From Actinomycetota bacterium (lineage in GTDB: Bacteria; Actinomycetota; Acidimicrobiia; Acidimicrobiales; Ilumatobacteraceae), in assembly GCA_016700055.1 (NCBI GenBank), contig CP064997.1, forward strand, positions 1,116,001-1,180,000: a DNA stretch of 64,000 nucleotides, written 5' to 3'. The notes beneath the pieces were generated by a model. That model did no database searches. It saw only the letters and a program-made list of their open reading frames with translations, and was not told where the DNA came from. Every line of letters begins with the position of its first letter. Positions within the stretch are counted from its first letter, which is position 1. Shown piece after piece: positions 43,480 through 50,548 of this stretch. The position numbers and the translations under genes were made by a program.

Positions 43480-43941
43480 TCAGCCGAGCGCGGACTTGAC
43501 GAGCACGGCGATGCGCGCCCCATCGGCGCCGGCACCCGCGCGGCTGCGCACGGCCTTCACCACCTGGCCCATCGCCTTCGGGCCCGTCACACCCTGCGCC
43601 GCGGCGCGCGCGACCTCGTCGGCGACGATCGCCGACAGCTCCTCGTCGCCGAGCGCGGCGGGGAGGTAGGTGGTGATGAGCGCGAGCTCAGCGCGCTCCT
43701 TCGCGCCCTGCGCGTCACGTCCCGCGGACTCGTAGACCTCGGCTGCCTCGGAGCGCTTCTTCGCCTCGGCCACCAAGACGCCGACCACCTGCTCGTCGGA
43801 CAGCTCGACGGCCTCGTCGCCGGCGACCTCGGCGTTGGTGATCGCCGCGAGAGCCATGCGCAGCGTCGAGGTGGCGAGCTCGTCGCGCGCCTTCATCGCT
43901 GATGTGAGGTCTTGATGGAGCCGTTCTTTCAGTGTCGCCAC
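43480..43941 (-). CDS. GatB/YqeY-domain protein
   Basis: 153 aa, the family's usual size. MATLKERLHQDLTSAMKARDELATSTLRM is the characteristic start, followed by YLPAALGDEEL and a GPKAMGQVVKAV motif near residue 120, typical of stand-alone YqeY proteins related to the tail of amidotransferase GatB. A tRNA-linked role has been suggested for the family, but no reaction is established. It is a housekeeping-type singleton between two convergent neighbours. Confidence 0.9.
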   Translation of the reverse strand: MATLKERLHQDLTSAMKARDELATSTLRMALAAITNAEVAGDEAVELSDEQVVGVLVAEAKKRSEAAEVYESAGRDAQGAKERAELALITTYLPAALGDEELSAIVADEVARAAAQGVTGPKAMGQVVKAVRSRAGAGADGARIAVLVKSALG

Positions 43942-43968
43942 CGCTCCATCATGCAGCCCGCGGCGGCC

Positions 43969-44934
43969 TCAAGCGGTCGGGTTTGTCGCGAAGCGTGGCC
44001 CGGCGACTCCGACATGGCTTCCGACCGGCCGCCCCACCGCACCGCACGCCACCTCGGCTGCCACGACGAGACCCGCCACGTCGACGCCCGTTTCTACGCC
44101 GTCAGCTGCCAGCGCGTGAGCGAGGTCTTCGAGAGCCACGTTGCCAGACGCTCCGGGAGCGAAAGGACAGCCACCCAGCGCGCCCACGCTGGCGTCGATG
44201 CGGTCGACGCCGGCCTCGATCGCGGCCAGCGCGTTGGCGACGCCCAGGCCGCGGGTGTCATGGAGGTGCACGCCGACTGCGACGCCGGCACCGCTGGCGA
44301 GGTCGGCGATCTCGGCCACCAGACGCCGCACCTCGGACGGGATCGCCACTCCGATCGTGTCCGCCAGCCCGATCGAAGCCACCCCCGCCTCGACGCAGCG
44401 GCCAGCCAGGGCTGTCACCCGCGCCACCGGGATCTGCCCCTCGAACGGGCAGCCGAAGCTGCACGCCAAGGTCACCTCCACCACGGCTCCGGCCGCGGAG
44501 GCCAACCCGACGACGGTGGTCAGGTCGTCGAGCGCCTCGTCGGTGCTGCGGCCCGCGTTGTGCCGCGAGTGCGTGTCGCTGACCGACACGACGAACTGGA
44601 GGTGCCCGAGCCCGGCGGCGAGAGCCCGCTCGGCGCCGCGGGTGTTGAGCACCAGCCCCCACCGGGTGACCCCTCCAGCGACGGCGGCAGTCGCTGCGCA
44701 GAGCGCCTCGGCGTCGGCCATCGCCGGGACCAGGTCGGCCCTGACGAAGGAGGTGAGCTCGAGCTCGCGCACGCCCGCGGCGACGAGCGCCTCGTAGATG
44801 GCGAGCTTCGCTTCGGTGCCGATCGGCAACTCGTCCTGGAGGCCGTCGCGCAGCGTCACGTCCCGCAGGATGGGGGTCTTCCGGGACTTGGTCGCGGGGC
44901 TGCTGGTGGTGGGGGTGGCGGCGGTGCTGGTCAT
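43969..44934 (-). CDS. Hydroxymethylglutaryl-CoA lyase-like protein (DRE-TIM family)
   Basis: 321 aa. LRDVTLRDGLQDELP near residue 25 is the DRE-TIM metallolyase signature, TRWGLVLNTRGAERAL and SVSDTHSRHN lie mid-barrel, VHLHDTRGLGVAN near 225 gives the metal-binding HxH, and GGCPFAPGASGN near 260 is the HMG-CoA lyase G-loop. It should cleave a 3-hydroxyacyl-CoA with a C-C scission, HMG-CoA or a citramalyl-type analogue. The ATG overlaps the GntR stop (ATGA). A divergent CaiB-type CoA-transferase may make the CoA ester it cleaves. Confidence 0.85.
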   Translation of the reverse strand: MTSTAATPTTSSPATKSRKTPILRDVTLRDGLQDELPIGTEAKLAIYEALVAAGVRELELTSFVRADLVPAMADAEALCAATAAVAGGVTRWGLVLNTRGAERALAAGLGHLQFVVSVSDTHSRHNAGRSTDEALDDLTTVVGLASAAGAVVEVTLACSFGCPFEGQIPVARVTALAGRCVEAGVASIGLADTIGVAIPSEVRRLVAEIADLASGAGVAVGVHLHDTRGLGVANALAAIEAGVDRIDASVGALGGCPFAPGASGNVALEDLAHALAADGVETGVDVAGLVVAAEVACGAVGRPVGSHVGVAGPRFATNPTA

Positions 44935-45632
44935 CGGCCGACCGCGAACAGCTCGCCGACGCCGCCCGCCGCGGACAGTTGCGCGAGTAGAGCGTCTCTG
45001 CCCTGGAGCACGTGCTCGGTCATCAGCCGACCGGCCCGAGCCGGTTCGCCCGCGCAGATGGCCGTGGCGATGGCGTCGTGGAAGAGGCACGACCGCTCCA
45101 GCTCGTCGGGCGTGAAGCGCTGCAATGCCCGGAAGACGAGCGGTGCGTCGACTGCGGCCGCGACGAGCACCTGGACCCGGGCATGGCGGCTCATCGCCAG
45201 GACGAGGCCGTGGAAGCGGCCGTTCGCCGCCTCGAGGTCTCGCACCAGCTCGATCGACGGCTGGCGCCGGGCGCGGCGCACGGCGCCCGCGGCGGCGTCG
45301 AAGGCCGCGCATGCATCGCGCAGCGCGTGGCGCTCCTGCGGTTCGCCGCGCACGGCGGCGAGCTCGGCGGCGTACGCCTCGAGGCGGGCGCGCACCTCGT
45401 ACAGATCGGAGATGTCGACCTCGGAGAGCGGCCTGACCTCGGCGCCGCAGTTCGGCTCGACGACGACGAGCCCCTCGGACTCGAGGCGACGCACTGCCTC
45501 CCGGACCGGCGTGCGCGAGCAGGCGAACGTCTCCGCCAGACGATGCTCGATCAGGCGGGCGCCCGGCGGCTCGACGCCCTCGATGATGCGCCGCCGCAAC
45601 GCCTGGTAGACGCGCTCGGTGTCGTTCGCCAT
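44931..45632 (-). CDS. GntR-family transcriptional regulator, FCD (FadR) subfamily
   Basis: 233 aa. The winged helix-turn-helix is at residues 5-70 (RVYQALRRRIIEG, then LAETFACSRTPVREAVRRLESEGL). The FCD effector domain covers about 85-220, with the Asp/His metal-site helices represented by FHGLVLAMSRH and LFHDAIATAI. It lies inside the operon it probably controls. Two TTGNNNNCAA palindromes in the divergent promoter region (46825 and 46932) are candidate operators. The effector is likely an organic acid or acyl compound of the pathway. Confidence 0.88.
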   Translation of the reverse strand: MANDTERVYQALRRRIIEGVEPPGARLIEHRLAETFACSRTPVREAVRRLESEGLVVVEPNCGAEVRPLSEVDISDLYEVRARLEAYAAELAAVRGEPQERHALRDACAAFDAAAGAVRRARRQPSIELVRDLEAANGRFHGLVLAMSRHARVQVLVAAAVDAPLVFRALQRFTPDELERSCLFHDAIATAICAGEPARAGRLMTEHVLQGRDALLAQLSAAGGVGELFAVGR

Positions 45633-45642
45633 CGCCGGAGGC

Positions 45643-46275
45643 TCAGTCGCGCGAGATGCGCAGCAACCGGTCCTCGGCGCCCTCGAGCCGCACCTCGGTG
45701 ATCCGCTCGTCGACGTCGTCCCACTCGGTGCGCAGCGCCCGGGACATGACGGCGTGGTGGAGGTAGAGCGTGGTGATGTAGGTCAGCTCGAGGATCTCGA
45801 CGTCGTCGAGATGCCCACGCAAGGCCGTGAACAGCCCGTCGGGCACACGACCGAGGTCGTAGACGAGGCAGTCGGTGTAGGCGAGGACGAGCCGTTCCAC
45901 CGGGGAGAACAGCTCGCTCGCCGCCCAGTGCGGTACCGCAGCGATCTTGTCCTCGTCGACGCCGAGCCCACGCAGCGACTTGCAGTGCTGGGAGAAGACG
46001 AACTGGCTGCCGGCAGCCCACCCGACCCGGGTCTGGCCGAGCTCCCGCAGCACCGGGTCGAGGCGGCGGGCGGTGCTCTGGTAGAGACCGAACCCCTGCA
46101 CCGCGTGCTCGAGCACGGCCGGCGAGTTGGCGAAGGCGCACCACCAATCGCCGGGCGTCCCCGTGGCGGTGCCGGGCTCGGCGACGGGATCGCGATCGCC
46201 GAACAGCAGGTTGTACATGGCGGTCACGATGGGGGCGTCGGACTCGGCGCGGCTGACCTGGTGGAGCCGGGGCAT
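45643..46275 (-). CDS. Carboxymuconolactone decarboxylase-family (AhpD-like) protein
   Basis: 210 aa from the ATG at 46275, preceded by GGAGGT at 6 bp spacing. An all-helical pattern with WAAGSQFVFSQHCKSLRGLG is the CMD/AhpD core. It has one Cys-xx-Arg rather than the redox CxxC, so peroxidase activity is unlikely. The segment LVLAYTDCLVYDLGRVPDGLF is typical of the second half of the family. It lies between the VOC and GntR genes in one operon. The reaction is unknown: a decarboxylase, or a hydrolase-like step on a ring-cleavage acid, is possible. Confidence 0.78.
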   Translation of the reverse strand: MPRLHQVSRAESDAPIVTAMYNLLFGDRDPVAEPGTATGTPGDWWCAFANSPAVLEHAVQGFGLYQSTARRLDPVLRELGQTRVGWAAGSQFVFSQHCKSLRGLGVDEDKIAAVPHWAASELFSPVERLVLAYTDCLVYDLGRVPDGLFTALRGHLDDVEILELTYITTLYLHHAVMSRALRTEWDDVDERITEVRLEGAEDRLLRISRD

Positions 46276-46817
46276 CACGAGACCTCCGCGTCGTCGAGGC
46301 GCATGGGTTCGTGGCGCACGTCGTCGGGGCCGAGCTGGCGCGTCCAGGCCGCGAACTCGAGCAGGATGCCGTCGGGATCGAGGAAGTAGATCGACCGGAC
46401 GAACACGCCCTCGTGCATGTCCTTCGCGATCCCGAACTCGGAGTCGTCGTGGTTGGCGACCTCGGTGCAGTCGATGCCGGCGGCGCGCAGCTTGCCGACG
46501 TACTCGTCGATGCGCTCCGGCGCGACGTCGAAGGCCACGTGGTTCATCGAGCCATGCGCGGAGGCCAGATCGCCCTGGTCGGGCCGGACCCGGGGACCGC
46601 TGACGCCCGGCACGGGTTCGGCCGCGTTCGGAAACCAGAAGAACGCGAGCGAGTCGCCGTTGCCGCAGTCGAAGAAGAAGTGCTGACCGCCGCCGTACAG
46701 GTTGATCGTCTTCGTGAGTGCCATGCCCAGCACGCCCTCGTAGAAGTCGACGGTGCGCCCCATGTCGCTACAGACAAGGGCGAGGTGGTTGATGCCTCGG
46801 AGTTCGAACTCGGCCAT
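46275..46817 (-). CDS. VOC-family (glyoxalase/extradiol dioxygenase fold) protein
   Basis: 180 aa. GINHLALVCSDMGRTVDFYEGVLGM opens the first beta-alpha-beta-beta-beta module with a metal His. MNHVAFDVAPERIDEYV near residue 90 supplies the next His, and IYFLDPDGILLEFAAW near 150 supplies the metal Glu. It could be an epimerase, glyoxalase or dioxygenase. Its stop overlaps the CMD start. As first gene of a GntR-controlled operon with a lyase, it likely works in catabolism of a small acid or aromatic. Confidence 0.85.
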   Translation of the reverse strand: MAEFELRGINHLALVCSDMGRTVDFYEGVLGMALTKTINLYGGGQHFFFDCGNGDSLAFFWFPNAAEPVPGVSGPRVRPDQGDLASAHGSMNHVAFDVAPERIDEYVGKLRAAGIDCTEVANHDDSEFGIAKDMHEGVFVRSIYFLDPDGILLEFAAWTRQLGPDDVRHEPMRLDDAEVS

Positions 46818-46824
46818 CGCGCGA

Positions 46825-46834
46825 TTGTGTGCAA
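46825..46834. promoter_or_regulatory. Candidate GntR operator 1 (TTGTGTGCAA)
   Basis: An imperfect palindrome of the form TTG-N4-CAA, 8 bp upstream of the VOC start codon. FCD-type GntR regulators usually bind such short palindromes. Confidence 0.4.
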
Positions 46835-46931
46835 CACGGCAGGCCTCCGTCAAGTTCGCACGACTCGAAAGTCCTACGAACAAGGCGCTTGACGTCAGTT
46901 GCCCTGCCATCGGCGCGGCTGGCAGCATGAT

Positions 46932-46941
46932 TTGCATGCAA
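46932..46941. promoter_or_regulatory. Candidate GntR operator 2 (TTGCATGCAA)
   Basis: A perfect 10-bp palindrome spanning the start codon of the CoA-transferase gene, with the same TTG-N4-CAA outline as the first site. Confidence 0.45.
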
Positions 46942-48159
46942 TCGATACCAGCTGGGCCGCTCGCCGGAGTCCGTGTCGTCGAGCTCGGCAACTTCATCGC
47001 CGGTCCCTTCGCCGGCCAGCTCCTCGGCGACTACGGAGCCGACGTGGTGAAGGTGGAGGACCCCGTCGAGGGCGACCCGATGCGGGGATGGGGCGTGACC
47101 ACCGCCGACGGCGACAGCCTGTGGTGGCCGACGATCGCCCGCAACAAGCGATCGGTCACCGCCGACCTGCGCACCGACGACGGCCGGGCCTTCGTCCGCG
47201 AGCTCATCGACGCCGCCGACATCGTGATCGAGAACTTCCGGCCGGGGCGGATGGCCGAGTGGGGCTTCGACTACGCAGCGCTGTCCCGGACGAACCCGGG
47301 GCTCGTCCTCGTCCACGTCTCCGGGTTCGGCCAGACAGGACCGCGGGCCGGGGAGGCGGGCTTCGGGTCGATCGGCGAAGCGGTCGGCGGAATCCGCCAC
47401 ACCACCGGCGACCCCGATCGGGCGCCGGCACGCTGCGGGATCAGCCTCGGCGATTCGCTCGCCGCCATGCACGCCGTGATGGGCGCGCTGGCGGCGCTCC
47501 ACGAGCGCCGGTCGAGCGGTCGGGGCCAAGAGGTCGACGTCGCCATCTACGAGGCGGTCGCCTCGCTGATGGAATCCACCATGGCCGACTGCGCGGTCGC
47601 CGGCGTCGTCCGCGACCGCTCCGGCGGGACGCTCCCCGGGGTCGCCCCGGCCAACGCGTATCCGACCGCCGACGGCTCCGAGGTGCTCATCGCCGGCAAC
47701 GCCGACGCCGTGTTCCGGCGCCTGTGCACCGCGATGGGCCGGCCCGAGCTGGCCGACGACGACCGCTACGCCGACCATTCGGCGCGCGGCGCCAACGCCG
47801 AGCAGCTCGACGCCGCCATCGCAGCCTGGACCCGCACCGTCGACGCCGGTGCGCTGCTCGAGCTGCTGTCCGAGCACGGCGTGCCCGCCGGACGCGTCTA
47901 CACCGCGTCGGACATGCTGAGCGACGAGCACTACGCGGCCCGTGACATGGTGCTGCGCCGCCGGGCGCGTGCGGGCTTCGACCTGCCGATGACCGGGATC
48001 GTGCCGCGCTTCTCACGCACACCGGGCTCGGTGCGCGACGTCGGCCCGTCGCTCGGCGAGCACGACGAGGTCGTTCGAGCCGAACTCGCCTCCAGTTCTC
48101 GGTCGGATCAGTCGCGCTATGTGTCGGCGAGTTCAAGGGGTGAGCGCGACAGCTCCTGA
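46936..48159 (+). CDS. CaiB/BaiF family III CoA-transferase, C-terminus altered by IS30 insertion
   Basis: 407 aa. LAGVRVVELGNFIAGPFAGQLLGDYGADVVKVEDP is the classic N-terminus, with the catalytic Asp expected later (near DRAPARCGISLGDS). ENFRPGRMAEWGFDY and GFGQTGPRAGEAGFGS are family motifs. It would move CoA between carboxylic acids, and it is divergent from the HMG-CoA-lyase operon. The last about 20 codons lie in a 47-bp palindromic repeat and then in the IS30 left end. Without the element the frame would continue through the repeat and stop near the present 49366. The ATG at 46936 or 46927 could be the start. Confidence 0.86.
   Translation: MQSIPAGPLAGVRVVELGNFIAGPFAGQLLGDYGADVVKVEDPVEGDPMRGWGVTTADGDSLWWPTIARNKRSVTADLRTDDGRAFVRELIDAADIVIENFRPGRMAEWGFDYAALSRTNPGLVLVHVSGFGQTGPRAGEAGFGSIGEAVGGIRHTTGDPDRAPARCGISLGDSLAAMHAVMGALAALHERRSSGRGQEVDVAIYEAVASLMESTMADCAVAGVVRDRSGGTLPGVAPANAYPTADGSEVLIAGNADAVFRRLCTAMGRPELADDDRYADHSARGANAEQLDAAIAAWTRTVDAGALLELLSEHGVPAGRVYTASDMLSDEHYAARDMVLRRRARAGFDLPMTGIVPRFSRTPGSVRDVGPSLGEHDEVVRAELASSSRSDQSRYVSASSRGERDSS
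48096..48125 (+). repeat. 47-bp palindromic repeat, copy 1, left part (split by IS30)
   Basis: It begins with the arm TTCTCGGTCGGAT and ends at the target duplication GTC. Joined to 49346-49362 it gives a complete 47-bp element like those at 57743, 58594 and 59600. Confidence 0.9.
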
Positions 48160-49342
48160 TTGAGGAGGTGTCGCATGGCTCAGATTGGCCGGCCGAGGTT
48201 GCGGTTGTCGGTGGTGTTCCCAGGGTTGAGGGCTCTGGCTCGGGGTGCGACCTGGGTTGAAGCTGCTGCGATCGCCGGTGTCGCCAAGAGCACGTTGGAG
48301 CTGCGCGCTGCCGAGGAAGCTGTGACGGTGTTACGTGATCGCAAGCTCCGCGACGATGCCTTGACGTTGGAGGAACGTGAGGAGATCCGGGTCGGGATCG
48401 AACGCAACGAGACCAACAGCGCGATCGCTATCCGGTTGGGTCGTCATCGGGGAACGATCGGTCGGGAGATCGCTCGTTGTGGCGGTCGCCATCACTATCG
48501 GGCGTTCGTCGCCCAGGAGCATGCCGATCAGGCCGCATTACGTCCGAAGCCATCATGGACCGAGCAACGACCGTGGCTGTGGCTCGAGGTGCAGGCCTTG
48601 ATTCGTGAACGTACCTGGTCACCCGAGCAGATCGCTGAACGTCTCCGCAGAGATCATCCTGATCAGTCACAGTGGTGGGTGTCGCACGAGTCGATCTATC
48701 AGGCGGTGTTCATCCAGGCCAAAGGCGAGCTGCGCAAAGAGCTCGCCGCCTGCTTGCGGTCCGGGCGGGCGGCCCGCCGGCCGCACTCGCGCACGCCGGA
48801 CACCAGGGGTCGGATCCCGAACATGGTCAACATTTCTGAGCGGCCCGCCGAGATCGAGGACCGGGCGATCCCCGGGCATTGGGAAGGCGATCTGGTCATC
48901 GGCAAGAACGGCAACAGCGCCGTGGCAACTCTGGTCGAGCGGAGCACACGGATGGGGATGCTGATCAAGCTCGACGCTCGCACCGCTGCCCATGTCAACG
49001 AGCGGATCGAAGCCAACATCGCCCGCCTTCCAACCCAGCTGGTCCGCTCGCTGACCTGGGACCAAGGAACCGAGATGTCCAGTCACCAAGCATTCAGTGT
49101 CGCCACCGGCGTCGACGTGTACTTCTGCGACCCGCACTCGCCATGGCAACGTGGCAGCAATGAGAACTGGAACGGGCTCGTGCGCCAATTCCTACCGAAG
49201 AGCACCGACCTGTCCGTGCACACCCAAGACGATCTCGACCACATCGCTGCGCTCCTCAACGGACGCCCCCGCAAGACCCTCGCATGGGATACTCCAGCCG
49301 AACGATTCGCCGAGCTTGTCGCGACCACCGCTTGAATTCGCC
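48126..49342 (+). mobile_element. Complete IS30-family insertion sequence, 1217 bp
   Basis: Terminal inverted repeats GGCGAGTTCAAG (48126-48137) and CTTGAATTCGCC (49331-49342) match at 11 of 12 positions. A 3-bp direct repeat GTC flanks the element (48123-48125 and 49343-49345), in the range usual for IS30. It contains one intact transposase gene. It interrupts a 47-bp palindrome that is whole elsewhere in the window, so the empty site can be reconstructed exactly. Confidence 0.93.
48175..49335 (+). CDS. IS30-family DDE transposase
   Basis: 386 aa from an ATG with GAGGAGG 5 bp upstream. The N-terminal part holds two helix-turn-helix regions (WVEAAAIAGVAKSTLELR and NETNSAIAIRLGRHRGTIGREIAR), the second being the IS30 terminal-repeat-binding motif. 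The catalytic core shows GHWEGDL with D239, LTWDQGTE with D296 and SPWQRGSNENWNG with E330, completing the DDE triad and the IS30 signature. The frame is intact, so the element may be active. The last codons overlap the right inverted repeat. Confidence 0.95.
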   Translation: MAQIGRPRLRLSVVFPGLRALARGATWVEAAAIAGVAKSTLELRAAEEAVTVLRDRKLRDDALTLEEREEIRVGIERNETNSAIAIRLGRHRGTIGREIARCGGRHHYRAFVAQEHADQAALRPKPSWTEQRPWLWLEVQALIRERTWSPEQIAERLRRDHPDQSQWWVSHESIYQAVFIQAKGELRKELAACLRSGRAARRPHSRTPDTRGRIPNMVNISERPAEIEDRAIPGHWEGDLVIGKNGNSAVATLVERSTRMGMLIKLDARTAAHVNERIEANIARLPTQLVRSLTWDQGTEMSSHQAFSVATGVDVYFCDPHSPWQRGSNENWNGLVRQFLPKSTDLSVHTQDDLDHIAALLNGRPRKTLAWDTPAERFAELVATTA

Positions 49343-49345
49343 GTC

Positions 49346-49362
49346 ACAAATCCGACCGAGAA
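49346..49362 (+). repeat. 47-bp palindromic repeat, copy 1, right part (split by IS30)
   Basis: It contains the arm ATCCGACCGAGAA that pairs with the arm at 48096. It lies 14 bp before the stop codon of the convergent monooxygenase gene. Confidence 0.9.
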
Positions 49363-49375
49363 CTTGAGGGGGGCC

Positions 49376-50524
49376 CTACGCCATGTCGGTCGGACGCAGT
49401 GGATGGCCGAGCATCACCCGGCCGGCGAGCTCGGTGGTGCGGTCCCAGTCGAACACGACGTGGCCCTTCAGGGTCTCGACGTCACGCTGGAGACGCTGGA
49501 TCGGGTGACTGCTGGCGTAGACGCTCGCCCCTGCCCCTTCCCCGACCTCCCCGATGATCCGACGGCTGGACCGCACGGCCGCGGCGGCTGCGAGCCGCGT
49601 CCTGACCCGCAGCAAGTCGTCGGGCGGGGCGTGCGCGGCGACCCGTTGCAGCTCGTCGATCGCGCCGTGCCAGCCGGCACGCATCGTCTCGAGCTCGCTC
49701 GTGAGCGCGGCGAGGCGGGCCTGGACGAGGGGCTGGTCGACCGCCCTCTCGCCGAGGCTGTAGGCAAGGATCCGCTCGGCGACGCGGCCGCGATACGAAT
49801 CGACCGCGGCCTCGGCGGCGCCGACCGCGGGCGCCGATGCGACGAGAGCAAGGACCGACAGCAACGGGAGCGAAGCGAGCTGGTCGTCGGCGACGCCGGC
49901 GCCGGTCCCCCGTAGCTCGTCGCCGTTCACCGTGCGGCGAGCCGGGACGAAGACGTCTTCGGCCTCGACCACGTTCGAGCCGGTTGCGCGCATGCCGGAG
50001 GTGAACCAGCAGTCTTCGACGGTGAGCTCGGACACCGGGATCACCGCGAAGCGGGTCCCGAACTCGACGGTCTCGTCGAAGCCGTGCACGATGCACCACT
50101 CCGAGTTGTTCACGGCGGTGGCCCACTCCCAGCGACCCGACACCCGATACCCCCCGTCGGCAGCCGCGAACCTGCCCGTCGGGGCGAGCGGCGCCGCCGC
50201 AGTCGGCACCGTTTCGGCGAACAGCTCGTCGTGGGACTCGACGGGGAACCTGCTCAGCATCCACGCATGCAACATGAGGAACGACGTGGTCCAAGCTGTG
50301 GCCGGGCAACCCCGAGCGAGCTCGCGGGTGCCGTCGCAGAGAGCGCGCAGGGACGCCGCTCCGCCGCCGAGCGAGGCAGGTACGACCGCGCGCAAGATGT
50401 CGGCGTCGACGATCCGCTCCAGCACCGCGTCGGGGATGCGCCGCAGCTCCTCGCCCAGCTCGGCCTGGTCGGCGAGCACCGGGGCCAGCTGCCGGCAGCG
50501 TTCCACGAGCTCCACGTCGTCCAT
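49376..50524 (-). CDS. Acyl-CoA-dehydrogenase-fold flavin-dependent monooxygenase/hydroxylase-like protein
   Basis: 382 aa. The fold resembles group D flavin monooxygenases (HsaA/HpaB-like). ILRAVVPASLGGGAASL sits near residue 45, YRVSGRWEWATAVNNSEWCIVHG near 128 holds the flavin-stacking Trp region, and RRIIGEVGEGAGASVYASSHPIQRLQRDV near 330 is the C-terminal helix with the reduced-flavin-oxygen His/Arg features. The catalytic Glu of true acyl-CoA dehydrogenases is absent from its usual place, favouring a hydroxylase that needs a separate reductase. No reductase gene is adjacent. The substrate is unknown. Confidence 0.78.
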   Translation of the reverse strand: MDDVELVERCRQLAPVLADQAELGEELRRIPDAVLERIVDADILRAVVPASLGGGAASLRALCDGTRELARGCPATAWTTSFLMLHAWMLSRFPVESHDELFAETVPTAAAPLAPTGRFAAADGGYRVSGRWEWATAVNNSEWCIVHGFDETVEFGTRFAVIPVSELTVEDCWFTSGMRATGSNVVEAEDVFVPARRTVNGDELRGTGAGVADDQLASLPLLSVLALVASAPAVGAAEAAVDSYRGRVAERILAYSLGERAVDQPLVQARLAALTSELETMRAGWHGAIDELQRVAAHAPPDDLLRVRTRLAAAAAVRSSRRIIGEVGEGAGASVYASSHPIQRLQRDVETLKGHVVFDWDRTTELAGRVMLGHPLRPTDMA

Positions 50525-50548
50525 CTCAGTTGCCTCTCATCGGACCAC

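Noticed and set aside
44935..45312. Upstream extension of the HMG-CoA-lyase-like gene
   Set aside because: It is the GntR gene read in another frame. The ATG at 44934 gives the normal family N-terminus and an ATGA overlap.
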